This document shows positions 37,081 to 48,182 of a DNA stretch of 64,000 nucleotides, piece after piece. The notes under the pieces are model-generated. The model was not told the origin of the DNA. It made no database searches and was given only the letters and a program-made list of their open reading frames with translations. The position numbers were made by a program, and so were the translations under genes. Numbering within the stretch: the stretch's first letter is position 1; each line of letters opens with the position of its first letter. This DNA comes from Oxytricha trifallax (taxonomy: Eukaryota; Ciliophora; Spirotrichea; Sporadotrichida; Oxytrichidae): NCBI GenBank assembly GCA_000711775.1, contig ARYC01017931.1, positions 1-64,000 of the forward strand, written 5' to 3'.

Positions 37081-40000
37081 TGATACATTAGGTTCAGATA
37101 TTTAGCTATTTATTTTTAATAGCAAATGACTAAGTTGCCATTTGTTTGGGTGAAGATTATAATTTCTCAATCAAAGTTTTCTCGCTTAATCTTTCTTTTT
37201 TTTATCAAATGTGACTTACATATTTATTTATTGATGATGAGTTGAGTATTTTATATAATAATCATAATTTAAAATTTAATGGTTTTCACTAAATCTTTAT
37301 CACAAATATTAACTGAATTATCGATATACTGCATCTACATAAATAATTTTTAATAGTATGAGATATGATTATTATTAATTAGTACTATATTTAGAATGAG
37401 AAAGGAGTGTTAGCATTCGTTAAAGCAGTATCTGTAGCAGCATAATATCAAATATTAACACATTTTAAAATTATAGATCAAAACTTTGATCTATAATTTG
37501 TATCTCATTTCTTCCTGCTCGTTTTTAGCCTTCAATCTTTAAAAGTCACTTTTTAAGTAATCTTAATATTTTTCTTCCCTTTTTAGTAGATATTTTGCAA
37601 TTTATTAGAAATTGTTTTTTTATCTGAGCATTATGCTATAAAAGTATCTCTTAGTTGCTTTCTTTTTATCTAATATATTGAAGAATCTTGCAATAGAATA
37701 CATTTGCTATGAATAAAAGAATTAGATTAAAAAAATTAGTGAATACATAAAGAAAAACAAAAAGCGAAATGCTTCATATAAGTGTTCACATGGTAAAATC
37801 ATAAGTCTCTAAATACATTGATCAGAGTTTTAAACTCCAAAAACTATTCTTTTAAATGAACTGATGAAGTAATATATTTAAAGATTTTTAGATTCATGAT
37901 TAGGCTAATAAATATTCTATTACCATCCTCACACAATTGATTTTAATCTTTTAATTATAAATATATTTAAAAAAGATATTTGACATATATTAGTTCATTT
38001 ATTTGATTTTTATTATAAATTATATTTAATCTATTGACTTTGCTAAAGGAAATCATCCATTTAATCTATCGTCTCAATTTTTTTAGAATGATTCTTAAAA
38101 CATTACTGGGTCTCTATGTTTAATTTTAGTAAATGTAACTAATTAACTATTAAATATTAATGATTTAATAACTTTTAGAATATATTTTTCTAAACGATTT
38201 ATAAGAAATATACAAATAAAATAAAAAGATTCCAGAAAATTCCCACAAATTACGATTATTTATAACTAAAAACTTCTCTTATAAACATAAAAACTTTGAA
38301 ACATAAGATCAATAATAGTGAAATGAAAGAAATTTTTATAAAATATAAAAACTATAATTAGAATGCTGAAACATAATGATTTAGTACTAAATATAAATGC
38401 ATAAGGATCATCCTTAGACTCTATAAGAAGTCCAATTAACTAAAATTTATATTTTTGCATATACCTATGAGTTTACTAAATTTTCTCTTGTAGAAAACTA
38501 ATTTTTATAAATCAGCGATATGTTGGCAAAATCTTAATATTTTCAAGGAATTTAAAGATTTAAAAGCACTATATAATAAATGTACTTCTTCGCAATAAAT
38601 ATTAAACATTTTCAATAACATAAAGTAAATTGGCAATGTAAATATTAAAACAATCAACCTTTTGTATTTCTAATAGAATAGAAAACAAGTCTAAAGAATG
38701 CAGTAATAAACTACTTAATAATTACTTTTTAAAAAATACTAGAAAGACTTTTTATAGAAAATCAATAATGTATATGCATTTAATATCTTGTATTAACAAA
38801 ATATCTTAAAGATATAATATTCCTATATTAAATTGACTTTGTAAAAGTGAAAGTTTTGATAGATATTTTAAAGGAGGCAAAAGTACTCTTTTTATATAAA
38901 AATTCACCTTCATTTTAATGAATCTCACCCTAAAAAACACATTGATAGCTAAGCCTCACAATTAATCTCTATAGTATTTTTTTATTTAAGAATTATTAAA
39001 AAGCTTAATTTGATAAACAAATTTTTTTAAATTCTAGCAAATAAAAAATAAGTTTCTAGGTTTAATATATTTATATTCAAATCTCTATTTTAAAATTTTA
39101 CCAAAAGATTTTCATTTTTAAAGTAAATTTAATTTCTTTTTTAATATGTTTGTCATTTTGTTAAAATAAAATATAATTTTTTAGTAGTATAATCCTTAAC
39201 AGTTTTAATTATGATTTTTTTAAACTAAGTTCTCAATTAATATTAAAATGTTTTCAAAATGGCAATATTAATTCTTTTTTCTTATTTGATTATCACAAAA
39301 AGAAGATTTAGTTAATAATTATAATGTTCCTCCAAAAGATTTAATTAAATAAGAAAAAACATAAAGGGATTACTAGAAAATAGTAAATGAGATTAATTGA
39401 AAAAAATAAAAACTCATAAATCAAAATAATTTCCGGAAATGGCAAAATATTATAAAATTTTACTTGTGTTCAGTTGGATATGGCATAACTGTATAACGAC
39501 GATAGAATTATAGTTGTCTAACTTATTGAAAATTTTGGACTTTACATAATTAATAAAAAAGGTTCTCATAATATAAAAAGCAGTTAGTACGAACCGAGTA
39601 GAGAAGCACTCTTTTAAAATAATCTCGTAATTATTAGATATGCTTAAATATAAAATAAGAGAGTTTGAAGGAAATCTTTTGAATTCAAAGAAAAGTATTA
39701 TAATTATTGATTTCTCATGTTAATATTTATCATTCAATAAAATAATTAATGAGTTGTTGGTAGAAACTACATTAATTTAAGTTTTAAAAGTTGAGAAAGA
39801 TTATATGAATATATTCAGAATTATTTTTCTGTTTTTTTTTAGTTATTCTAAAATCTTTTATTATTTTAAAATGTAAATATTTATTAAAGTAAATTTTAAG
39901 AAAAAAAAATTAATGGGGTTAATAATTTATATAATATTTTGAGGCGAGATATTTAAATCTATTCCTAAATTTTTATTTAATTAGTATTCGTAGATGTTTC

Positions 40001-40089
40001 TTGATATATAAAGTTTGAATACAAGAACTTATCATACAATTTTTTATTTTAATAATTTAGAATAATCGAAAATATATCAATTAGGAGAG
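37081..40089. other. AT-rich stretch, no gene recognised
   Basis: AT-rich DNA with a perfect small hairpin at about 37471-37492 (ATAGATCAAAAC / TTTGATCTAT). No frame was recognised in a hand reading. The 5' end of the transposase relic (N-terminus and its terminal repeat) should lie in the first few hundred bases but no inverted repeat matching the other side was found. Confidence 0.45.
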
Positions 40090-41298
40090 ATGTTAAAATA
40101 GGCACCCATAGATCAATAAATAAAAAAATCAGGCTAGAAGAGTATTTATGCAAATACTGTAATATAAAAATTACCTCTATCAATCAACTTACAAGAGACC
40201 TGAGAGATATATAAAAAATACTAAGTGGCTTTTCTACATCTCAAGAATTGAAGAGGATTGCTATTAATTTTGTGAGTTTGTGAGGAAACCTATTCTCATA
40301 CAAGAGGTTTTAGAGTACATTCAAAGAAAAAACATAATCAAAGATTTGTAATTATTAAAGAATCCTATAATCAGTAAAGAAATCAATACTAGTCATTAAT
40401 TTTTCAGGTAAAAAAATAATTCAAGTTAAAGAAAGCATTAAAGAATCTAATAGCTACAGAAATCATAAAAATCATGGTAGATATTGAGGCAATAAAGATT
40501 CCTAACTTTGAATATTATTAACGAAGATTCTTGTCTCGAAAGCAGTCGCATTATTGAGGATAAAATAGAGAAGAGACTTATCTCATGTGAATAATAATTT
40601 TCATTTAAATTTTCTTCTTTGTTAATGAATAGATCAAAATGGAATTAGCAAATGTATTTAATGTTCTTTATTAATCAAAATTTGAAGATTGTAAGCATAT
40701 TTATTTTGTTGAGTCCATTTTATTTGGAAATGACAATGTTGAAATAATGTTACTTCTCCTTGAAAAACTTACAAAGAATTAATATCTGATAAGAGATGCC
40801 AAAGCTTACTAACCATATTCTACAGTAGATAGTTGCGGAATTTAATGAACTTCACAAGTAGGTTACATTCATAGAGATTTAAAGCTAAAACAATATAATG
40901 ATAGACTTTCCACTTTTATGAATATATATTAATGAATTCAATAGGCATCAAAGAGTACAAATTTTGTGCAAAGAAACATACAAAGCACTCCTGGATATTA
41001 TTTGGACAAAAAAAAGATAAAAGAAACGGATATATTGGTTGAGATAAGTGCATTAACATTAATAATTATAGAGTGTGACATGCCAAGCAACCAATAATTT
41101 AGCTGCAAGAGTAAAAGAATCAAACAATATATCTGTAAAGATAAAATAAATGGAAGCCTTATAGAATTTAATTACTCAATAATAATCAAATCAAGCAATG
41201 AATATAAATCTACGATTTGTATAATCGAAGAGTAATTTAGAAAGATAAAATTCAAAGAACTGCCACATAGCTTAATTATTATGTTTGTGTATGATAAT
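40090..41298 (+). pseudogene. Old remnant of the TBE zinc-finger/kinase gene (57-kDa type)
   Basis: This is a diverged copy of the gene at 45393-46830, on the opposite strand. Matching blocks in order: LYQSTYKRPERYI and the C-x2-C region near 40150-40280; EIIKIMVDIEAIKIP near 40465-40510; a region aligned with the kinase N-lobe near 40620-40760; the catalytic-loop region, here GYIHRDL-like, near 40865-40895; and the C-terminal block ELPHSL near 41255-41280. Known TBEs encode such a C2H2 zinc finger plus kinase-like protein. Several frames are needed to follow it, so it is dead. It is more decayed than the 45-kb copy, and only the kinase end of the element remains. Confidence 0.7.
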
Positions 41299-41344
41299 TT
41301 AAAAAATTTGCTTGTCATTCTCGCATAAATAATAAATATTAAAA

Positions 41345-41436
41345 ATATATACCCTTACTTATATCATAATAAACTCCAAATAAATTATGCATTATATACA
41401 GCATTTTATCAACAAAAAACTAAGTTTATCTACTCG
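41345..41436 (+). repeat. Eroded terminal inverted repeat of the 40-kb TBE remnant
   Basis: The stretch from about 41368 (AATAAACTCCAAATAAATTATGCATTATATA) to 41434 aligns, with gaps, to the reverse complement of the TBE terminal repeat at 45231-45359, at the spacing after the kinase stop that the intact element shows. The outermost telomere-like C4A4C4 part is not preserved. Confidence 0.5.
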
Positions 41437-43142
41437 AGAGGCGTTGATAATGCACATTTTATTTTTTTCTAACTTTTATTTTTTTAGAAAAATCTTCCTA
41501 AATTTTAACTTGAATGTGAATTTTTATATAAACTCTAATATTAATCAAATTTTTTTTTAAATTCTTTTTTCATTGTTATGAAATAAATTAAACTTCAATA
41601 CTCTCTTTTATATATAATTATTTACACATGAAATTAATGAATATAATGGAAAATATCACATATGCTTATATTTTTTATAAATATAATTCAAGAGTTTTAG
41701 TAAAGATAAGGAGTAGGTAAAAATTCATTTTTATTACTTGGATTTTATTATATATTATAATGATTTCTTACCTTGAAATTTATTTATTTAGCAAATATTT
41801 ATTTTAGTATTTTCTGAAACTGATTTTAAAAGTGTTATTGGTTTAATGTCTGTTAAATACTTGAATACTAACTCAATCTTTAACATTAATTTATGTTTAC
41901 ATAATGAATTATTAATTTATTTTTATATTGTTGATAGCTATATATAATTTGATTTTCTTAATATATATTATTAATTATTTATCTTTTTCATTTATTAGAC
42001 TAACAGATGATTATGTCAAGTTAATTAATAAACATCAATAATGTTTTTTTACGTATATCTCTATTTGATATGATAGACATCAAATCTTTTAATATATTGT
42101 GAAAATAATTTACCTTTTTATAAGTTTATATTTTAAAATTCAAGAAAAATTTATATGTTATATATTTTATAAGTAAATTGATTATTTTATCTATAAAAAT
42201 CAATGTAAATGTCCCAATTTATATTTTACTTAATTCGAATATTGAGATACAGTTATTTTTTTATTTATTATTAAAAATCTAATATAATTTAAAACATTAA
42301 AGTATAAAATAAATAATTTGCATTCTTTACTATATATTAGAAGTATCACCAATATCTATTTAAGGAAAATAATCATTCCATATGAATTTATAAATGTATA
42401 TTTGAAACATTAATTAAAATTTATGTATATTAATTTATTAAAATGTGTTTAAGGTTTATTATAAGGATTAAATTTTTTTATATTTGTAATAAATTGATAT
42501 TGTTTATTGTAAATAATTTTAACGTTTAAAGTAAAATATTTACATACAATTACATACAAATTAGAACTCTTTAGAATGAATCATTAAAATCTTACTTTTA
42601 AGTTTAGTTTAATTATTTATGATTATGTATTAAATTATCTCTCACAATCCAAATTTATTTAATCTTCAACTATAAATTTAGTTTTAAACCATATATAGTT
42701 TATATTTTAAAATAATTTTGCTATAAGCTTGAGGGAAGCAACAATAATTTTTGCTACCTAAAAATATATTAGAAAAATTTAAACATTTTATTAATTTTTT
42801 AAGAAATATAGCTTTAACTACTAGTGATCTTTTGATGTTTTTCTTTTGTCATTTAACTTTGAATTTCTTTTGAAACACTTCATTCTCTAAAAATAGGTTA
42901 TACTCTTGGTCAATTATTAAAGCATTGATATCATTAGTATTACCCTCATGCATATTATAATTCACATCTCTCCTTTAAATTTCTAATTTTTTAAATAAAA
43001 AACTATCAATAAAAAGATTAATTTTTTATATTGATATAACAAATTGCAAGCTTTTTTATAATTAGCAATTAAATAATTAAACAAAAGTTTATTTATATGT
43101 ATTTATAAATAATAGTTTATCATTTATATATTATAAAATAAT
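41437..43142. other. AT-rich stretch, no gene recognised
   Basis: AT-rich DNA with no recognised frame, separating the TBE remnant from the LINE. Nothing structured was seen. Confidence 0.5.
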
Positions 43143-43323
43143 TAAAAGAAGTCAATTGGCAAATAAAGGCGGAAAATATATAGACAGAAAAGCAGTCAAC
43201 CAAAATGAACTAAGGCGATTACCAGTTTGCATTGAAAATTAAGTAAAAAAAAAGAAATGAAATTCTCTACAAAATTGGAAAAATACTTTGAAAATTTAAA
43301 ACCGAATTCAAAAAATTCAACAC
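43143..43323 (+). pseudogene. 5' coding-like part of the LINE
   Basis: The frame reading EVNWQIKAENIQTEKQSTKM and onward is open for about 58 codons to a TGA near 43315, with Lys/Gln/Glu-rich composition like the next LINE frames. It stops at the edge of element E. It may be the start of the endonuclease protein or the end of an upstream open frame. No start codon or promoter could be decided. Confidence 0.4.
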
Positions 43324-43595
43324 TTATAAAACCCCATAGATCAATTAAGACATGAGAATTGGAGTTAAGAACAATTAAATTAAGAATTTATTATTATTGC
43401 CGTATAATTATAATGTTTGGGCTAATTATTAAAACTATTGGCTCGATTAATTGTCCTTATAAAATAATCCAATCAGGGTGTGTATATTTGATTTTAGCCT
43501 AATTATTTATATTATTAGCCAATTATAATTAATTTTTAATTTAATAGTTCTTAACTCCTATCTTCGCTTCTTAATTGATCTATGGGGTTTTATAA
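43324..43595. mobile_element. Inverted-repeat element E, copy 1, with telomere-like AAAACCCC ends
   Basis: A 272-bp element with terminal inverted repeats of about 65 bp, starting TTATAAAACCCCATAGATCA and ending TGATCTATGGGGTTTTATAA. The interior has a second inverted pair (GGGCTAATTATT and its complement) and a distinctive block around 43455-43490 (ATAAAATAATCCAATCAGGG). Related sequence occurs at 49.8-50.1 kb and near 1.3 kb. It lies inside the LINE coding region and has no coding capacity. The ends contain an A4C4 unit like hypotrich telomere repeats, as TBE ends do, but there is only one unit here, so the likeness may be chance. Confidence 0.75.
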
Positions 43596-43624
43596 CAAAA
43601 TGTTTTTTATATTCAACAATCTTT

Positions 43625-44641
43625 AAAAACATAACAATTTCTCGGTCAAGATTGACAATAGCCGACATTAGATTTTTATTAACCATTGAAAGAAGCCTAA
43701 GGATGGGTAAGAAGAAATGGGAAATTTGCTAAAAAGCTAAGATCAAAGAGGAAAATTATTAAACAACAGTAAGATTAATTAAATGCAAAGACGATTGAAT
43801 TTAACATTTTCCAGAAGAAAATAAGAGGACTAAACTTAAAGCTGAAGAAATATGAAATTAATGAGCAAAATAATAATGTAAAAACCTAGATTATATAAGA
43901 TTAGTGGGACATAGACTACAAAAACTAATAGGAATCAATATCAAGAATTAGAAAAACAGAGCTAGCATGTATAGAAGACTACTAATATTAAAAACGGTAA
44001 GTACTGTATAATAAAAGTAAAAACCTAATGATTATTAATAGCATTGATAATTCTGAATATGAAAGAATTCCCATAACTCATAAATAAAACTTACATACTC
44101 CTTTACAGGAATAGCAAAATTAAATAGCTATAGAATTAATTAATATTCATGATAAGATCACTGAAATAGAATTCCAGAAACAAAAAATCATAGTAATAAA
44201 AAATTTTAACTTTCCCATAAGGAAAGTTTAAAAAGATTTCATCTTTAAGAGCTTGGAAATTCATTGAAAAGAAATTAGTTAGACCAAATTATATAAAAAA
44301 CTGCAACAGTTTGCTGAAAAAAGTTTAAACTGACAAGTTACAAATTAATTTAAGTTAAACTTAAAATAAAATATGAATTTATTGATAAAAAAAGTACGAT
44401 AAGAATAACGAACATTAGAAAACCAAGCTGGAAAACATTCATGGAGTAGAAAAGATAATTTAAAAGTCTAGAACCAGAAGAGTAAACACCAAAAAAAAAT
44501 AGTAGAGTATAAAGTATAACGGCCAGATATTTCAAGAAAATAAAGAAATCAGGATAAATAGAAAAGTTATAATTAACTGACAAGTTATAGAAAAGCAAGA
44601 TTTGTGAACATAAATTGATAAAGAAAGAAGCAATAGAGTGA
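43625..44641 (+). pseudogene. LINE endonuclease-like region
   Basis: In the ciliate code, 43785-44267 is a single open frame of 160 codons, followed by another open frame at 44378-44641 (87 codons). An earlier frame with the ATG at 43703 leads into it. The block IIVIKNFNFP at 44187-44216 occupies the place of the I-x-G-D-F-N motif of apurinic-type LINE endonucleases, preceded by a helix like those seen before that motif (IELINIHDKITEIEF). The catalytic Asp of that motif is replaced. Most of the protein is Lys/Gln/Asn-rich. The call rests mainly on position upstream of the reverse transcriptase. A hydrophobic antisense frame at 44350-44658 is a shadow. Confidence 0.5.
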
Positions 44642-45230
44642 AATTTCAATAATACCATTTGTTCAGATGGATTGAAGGGAAAATTTTAACTAAAGTTTGA
44701 TAAGATAGTCAAGATATTAAGCTTGAAAATAACATTTTGGCTCACCAAAGGAAAGATAACGGAGTATTTAAAAGAAGGAAGACTTATATAATAAATTAAA
44801 TAATCAAGATGACCTGTACCCAGGAGTTAACAACCATAAACCAATAGTTGTAATTCCCACATAGATAAAATAATTAAGAAAGTTATAAAAGTGAGCTTTA
44901 ATAAACAGAAAATTATCAAAATGGTTTCAATAAAAGTAAGAGCAAGCACAAAAAATTGATAAGATTACTTTTGCACACAAGATCCTTCTCGGATGAAGTT
45001 AAAATAAAGAGAAGCTTATCTATTGATAAATAATTGAAAAGCATAAGACTAAATTTTCAAAGAAAACTATAATAAATTTTCAGAGGAGGAATGATTATTA
45101 CAAAAGACGTATCAATTGTCAAACTTAAAGAGTTATTATACAAATATATCAAGATAACATTTGAAGAATAGGAGATTGTCATCTAACATGGACTATCAAG
45201 TAGAAGTAAATTATCTCCTATGTTGTTAAT
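44642..45230 (+). pseudogene. LINE reverse transcriptase, first part
   Basis: Motifs in the order of non-LTR reverse transcriptases can be seen, in more than one frame: NNHKPIVVIP at 44829-44858 (the R-P-I motif 1 region), QNGFNKSKSKHKKLIRLL at about 44918-44971 (the Q-x-G-F motif), EAYLLINN then KAQDQI at 45011-45055 (motif A, with the catalytic Asp changed and a TGA inside), and GLSSRSKLSPMLL at 45190-45228 (motif B, normally G-x-P-Q-G-S-x-L-S-P). The frame holding motif B runs directly into the TBE target site. Frame steps and lost catalytic residues show it is inactive. Confidence 0.6.
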
Positions 45231-45359
45231 CAAAGCCCCAAAACCCCTTCAGTTGTTTGATTGAGTTTTGATTGATAAAAGAATAATATTAGTGCATACT
45301 TTATTAGAGTTTTAATAGGGTTTATGAAGGGGTTTAATGTTTAAATATTAGTAATTTAA
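45231..45359 (+). repeat. TBE left terminal inverted repeat
   Basis: About 129 bp. The outer 17 bases contain CCCCAAAACCCC, one and a half hypotrich telomere repeats. It is followed by a T-rich segment shared with the right end, for example TAGTGCATACTTTATTAG and TTTAATGTTTAAATATTAGT. Confidence 0.9.
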
Positions 45360-45392
45360 GTGAGTATAACAAGCGAGTTTCTTAAATATTTC

Positions 45393-46830
45393 TCACAAAC
45401 ATAAGCTTTGAGTCATGTGGCAGTTCTCTGAATTTTATCTTTCTAAGTTTAGTTTGATTGCTTATATTGTTTGTTAATTCTCTTAGCTTGGTTTGATGAT
45501 AGATGAGTATGCAAGTTCTCCGAGACCTCCATTTATTTAATTTTTATCGAGTAATTTTTTGATTCTCTGCTTAGAATCTCTCTCACCCCTGCAGCTGAAG
45601 TAATCATTTCTTGGCATGTCGCTCTCTATTATTATTACCTCTAGAGCCCAGATATCCCATTAAGTGTCTCCATCTCTCCAATCCTATTTCTCTGGGAAAT
45701 ATCCATGAGTACAGTATACATTTCCTAATGCAGAGGCTTGCACTCTTTGACCTCTGTTGAAATTAATAATAAAAACTCTAAGAGGTTGAAAGTCCATCAT
45801 AATGTTCTCTGGTTGTAAGTCCTTAAGAACATAGCCAAGCTTGTGAAGCTCTTCATTACCCTCAACTATTTGCTGCACGATCTAACCAATTTATCTTTGG
45901 CATCTATTGTCAGATAAGAATTCTCTGTAAGTCATCTCAATGAGAGGAAGTAAAAATGCAACATGATCTTTTCAAAGTAGTATAGCATCTGGCTAAATAA
46001 TATGCTTACACTCTCTAAACTTTGCCTGTTATAGAGTATAATACTCATTAGCAAATTCCATTTAGAACTTGTAATCAACAAGGAAGTAATTGAATGGATA
46101 TATTTTATAGGCATATTAGTCATCAGTAATGACTCTCTTCTCTATTTCATCTTCAAGAGTGTGGTAGCTTTAAAGACAAAAATCTATATGAATAATTTTT
46201 AAGATTGGAATCATCATCGCCTCAATTTTTTACCATGATTTTATTTATCTCAGAGACAGGAAAGTTCTTGACTGCTTTCTTCATTTTGACTTACTTCTAT
46301 ACCTTAACTCTAAGAGACTCGGCAGGATTTCTTGATCTTCTTTTTTATAGGAATCTTTTTCCTGTAGGTTCATGAATAAAGACAAAACTTGGATTGCGCT
46401 TTTTCTTTTAGTGCACTTTGAGGTCTCTTGTATGAAAATATGGCTTCTCACAGAACTCGCAGATATACTTCCCATCTTTCTTTTAATGGTTTAGAAATAA
46501 CCTAGGCATATCGTTGTATATATCTCTCAAGTGTCTCTTGTAAGTTGAATTGTAGAGGAAAACTTTATTGCATTAATAGTCTACTTTGGCTTGTAATTAT
46601 TAATGCTATATGGCGGGTTGTTTAACCTCCTCCTCAATTTGCATAGCTTCTATGATGACTTCCTACTTAATTTATATTTAAATATCAAAGCTAGACTGGT
46701 CAAAGAAGTAATAAGTACACTCCCACTGAGAACCAGCGACTCTGGTCTCTACTTTTCTTGGTTGCTGGAATGATAACTTTTATTGACCTGATCCAAGTAA
46801 TGCCGCTCTTCTCAAAAGGTTAGCGCTCAT
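45393..46830 (-). pseudogene. TBE zinc-finger/kinase-like protein (57-kDa type), frameshifted
   Basis: The minus-strand frame starts at the ATG at 46830 (MSANLLRRAALLGSGQ) and ends at the TGA at 45393, about 479 codons, matching the 57-kDa TBE protein. A C2H2 finger lies near 46400-46475 (ICEFCEKPYFHTRDLKVH). A kinase-like domain follows: the catalytic-loop equivalent is GYVLKDLQPENIM near 45800-45840, with INFNRG in place of Asp-Phe-Gly, and DWRDGDTQWDIW further on. The usual His-Arg-Asp is altered, so activity is doubtful. There is one frame step near 46230, where the 40-kb copy shows the unshifted reading, and an in-frame TGA near 45975, where that copy has Gly. Its partners are the other TBE proteins. 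The role in TBE biology is unknown. Confidence 0.8.
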
Positions 46831-46989
46831 TTTAGTTTTCTGATATATTTTATTATAATAATGATAAAATCTACAAAGATAAACTATTATAGTAGAGTAT
46901 AAGACACTCTGGTAGTTTCTTTTCTGAGAGGTAGAAAATGAACTAACCATAATAGACTGTAAGTTGGCATATTTTATGAGAATTTTATA

Positions 46990-47402
46990 CATTTTAGTAA
47001 ATTAAAATACTCCTAATGAAGTTTTGTTTCTCTAGGAAGTCCTTTAAATCAAGTTTGAACTTAATTGGAGGTAAAGTTATTAAACAATTTTGAATTAAAT
47101 CTGCTCCTAATTAAGTTTTAACCTTAAAATTTAACTCCAAATAAAGTTTGAACTTAATTTGGAGGACCTCCTAAAATAATAAAACAATATTAGGAGCAAT
47201 TTAATGGAGATAGATTGATAAAAATGGAAATCAATCTGTGAAACTTGGAGCAAGTTTTTCAATGCTTTTCCGCATATCTTTTCAAGGTTGACCTCCAGTA
47301 GGTCCTCCCTATTTAGTAGTAAGATTTTAATAAACTTAGAATGGATATCCATAATTTTAAATTTCATTAACATTTCTAGAAAGAGGAAGAAAGATGGAGT
47401 CT
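46990..47402. promoter_or_regulatory. TBE divergent intergenic region with direct repeats
   Basis: This lies between the divergently read kinase (minus) and 22-kDa-type (plus) genes, so promoters for both should be here. Two direct repeats of AAGTTTGAACTTAATTGGAGG type lie at about 47051-47072 and 47142-47164. Short GGAGGACCTCC / AGGTCCTCC blocks occur near 47160 and 47290. A minus-strand frame at 47131-47373 has no homology I recognise. The regulatory role is inference from position. Confidence 0.35.
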
Positions 47403-48182
47403 ATGAATGATGCAATGAAAAGAATTTAATCTCAAGATTTAATAGGGAAATTTTGAAGTAAAGAGGACCTATATAGATATATGGTATAGTAAGGTAACTT
47501 TTTAAGTAAGATTAATAAATCCATTATAGTTTGATTGTTCTTGCCAAGTTATGAGGAACTAAAATCTCATTCTTAAAAGCCTTACTGAGTGAAGAGAAAA
47601 AAGCTTTTAAGTCTAATGAAATTAGGATGATTGAAATTCCTAACTACCCTGAAATATTAGTGACAAACCTTATGACATGCTATGAGTGATCCGAACGTAG
47701 CTCTCTACCTTCCATCAAAGCTACAGCTGTTCTAATAAGTTGTTAGAGAGAAACTTCTTCTTTGGTTTTCTTGCAACTCTGAAACCTGAGTACTTAGTTG
47801 AAGTCATTTAAGAAGCTCACAAGAAACGATACAGCATCTCTTCTGAAGAAAAAGAGAAGCAAGGTATTAAAATAAGTGATAACTAGATGTAGGAACTTCA
47901 AAAGCATCCTTTCATCTCAAGTAAGCTTAGTCTTCTAATTTTATAGAAAAATCTGGTACTGCTATATATTTTATGAAAGAGCGCAGCAAATTAAACAGAG
48001 AGAGAAAGTCTCAAGTAAAGCATGAATTGAGTAAGAGACTCTTCAAAGATTTATAAAAGGCAGACGAGATGAAAATAGATGCAGGAGCTAGCACTAAGAG
48101 AAGAAACATAGGCCCAAGCAAGCCTTAATAGGAATAAAAGAAAGATAAGCTAAATCTTTTTGCGGGCAAATTTAATATGTGA
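47403..48182 (+). pseudogene. TBE 22-kDa-type protein, frameshifted
   Basis: Plus-strand ciliate-code frames begin at the ATG at 47403 (MNDAMKRIQSQDLIGKF) and end at the TGA at 48180. Good protein stretches include SKEDLYRYMVQQGNFLSKI, ATLKPEYLVEVIQEAHKKRY and the basic, Gln-rich C-terminus (KHELSKRLFKDLQKADEMK). At least four frame steps and two in-frame TGAs are needed to follow it, so it is dead. Position between the kinase and transposase genes, and convergent orientation to the transposase, fit the third TBE gene, whose function is not known. The identification is by layout; I cannot compare sequences directly. Confidence 0.65.

Noticed and set aside
44350-44658. 102-codon standard-code frame on the minus strand, very hydrophobic, like a membrane protein
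   Set aside because: It is antisense to a Lys/Gln/Glu-rich LINE frame that is open in the ciliate code. Hydrophobic antisense products are the expected shadow of such sequence.
45932-46123. 63-codon standard-code frame on the minus strand
   Set aside because: It overlaps the TBE kinase frame out of phase and has no independent support.
46281-46475. 64-codon standard-code frame (MGSISASSVRSH...) on the minus strand
   Set aside because: It is an alternative frame of the TBE zinc-finger gene. The zinc-finger reading in the neighbouring frame is clearly the real one.
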